From positions 1 to 13,538 of the forward strand of contig CAMDEF010000072.1 in NCBI GenBank assembly GCA_945895265.1: a DNA stretch of 13,538 nucleotides, read 5' to 3'. Source of the DNA: Bordetella parapertussis. Its GTDB lineage: Bacteria > Pseudomonadota > Gammaproteobacteria > Burkholderiales > Burkholderiaceae_B. The notes below the pieces were generated by a model. That model did no database searches. It was not told where the DNA came from and saw only the letters and a list, made by a program, of their open reading frames with translations. The translations under genes and the position numbers were made by a program. Within the stretch, counting starts at the first letter, position 1. Every line of letters begins with the position of its first letter. Shown here in pieces: positions 13,137 to 13,538 of the stretch.

Positions 13137-13439
13137 ATGAACACCCTCAAACTTCGCAAATGGGATAGCGCTGAGCACCTCAAAACAGAAGAGGATATGG
13201 CTCTCTACTTTGAAGCCTGTCTGCAAGAAGCTGGAGATGATGCCGCGTTTCTTGCTAAGGCGCTCGGCAATATTGCTCGTGCTAAAGGCATGTCTCAACT
13301 CTCTCGCGACACTGGCTTAGGCCGTGAGAGTCTTTACAAAGCCTTGTCTGGCGAAGGCAATCCAAGCTTTGCGACCATCCTCAAAGTCACTGCAGCGCTG
13401 GGCATTCATCTTCACGCGCAACCAGCCAATAGCGCCTAA
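13137..13439 (+). CDS. Antitoxin of the TIGR02684 family, XRE-like helix-turn-helix
   Basis: The 100-residue antidote protein has the family opening KLRKWDSAEHLKTEEDMALY, followed by FEACLQEAGDDAAFLAKALG, which contacts the toxin. The C-terminal helix-turn-helix reads NIARAKGMSQLSRDTGLGRE, then SLYKALSGEGNPSFATILKV. It should neutralise the preceding toxin and repress the operon at the tandem GTATCCCATTT operator. A strong Shine-Dalgarno (AAAGGAG) ends eight bases before the ATG, in contrast to the toxin, which would favour antitoxin excess. The frame is complete. The remaining 99 bases to the window edge show no further gene or terminator. Confidence 0.92.
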   Translation: MNTLKLRKWDSAEHLKTEEDMALYFEACLQEAGDDAAFLAKALGNIARAKGMSQLSRDTGLGRESLYKALSGEGNPSFATILKVTAALGIHLHAQPANSA

Positions 13440-13538
13440 TCGTAGTCTCGCGTACGGTCTTGCCCCAAAGCCTGGCCCACTCCGGTCGGGTCGCGCCTTG
13501 TCACCGTTTCACTCGACCAAAAAGGGCGGACGATGCTA

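Overview
The window looks like an accessory-rich stretch of a betaproteobacterial chromosome, most likely Burkholderiales and Comamonadaceae-like. This rests on the Bug-family periplasmic binding protein, the PdxA-type dehydrogenase beside it, the PsiE protein and the style of the toxin-antitoxin pairs. The assignment is made by eye, not by database search.

Layout. (1) 1-3790, minus strand: a large autotransporter that runs off the left edge, preceded upstream by a secreted choloylglycine-hydrolase-family enzyme. A sigma70-like promoter with an FNR-like box in its spacer lies between them. (2) 3837-5225: a Fic-domain protein with its own inhibitory motif. A mirrored pair of 10-bp-periodic repeats lies just upstream of its start, and a hairpin repeat lies on each side of the gene. 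(3) 5245-7065: a LexA-controlled umuDC operon (DNA polymerase V). (4) 7272-9964: a catabolic or uptake locus, with bug and pdxA-like genes on the minus strand and a divergent GntR/FCD regulator, sharing a perfect 25-bp palindrome in the intergenic region. (5) 10058-10411: a scrap zone with remnants of two unrelated genes (PNPOx-like and Coq7-like). (6) 10412-11277: psiE and a FolB-like gene. (7) 11261-13439: three toxin-antitoxin modules. In the first, the antitoxin is intact but the ParE-like toxin degenerates into a hairpin repeat. In the second, the HigB/Gp49-like toxin has lost its N-terminal half and the antitoxin is intact. The third (TIGR02683/TIGR02684 type) is intact, with a tandem operator laid over its promoter.

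The least explained signal is a family of four hairpins, all in one orientation, at 3837, 5132, 11462 and 12544. Three share an identical core. The fourth has a different stem sequence that still pairs, with the same loop and the same TGTGCGG on its right. Two copies share a further ~70-bp structured tail. They lie next to the Fic gene, umuDC and the toxin-antitoxin remnants, and do not behave as simple terminators of neighbouring genes. No rRNA, complete tRNA, CRISPR array, transposase or integrase was seen.
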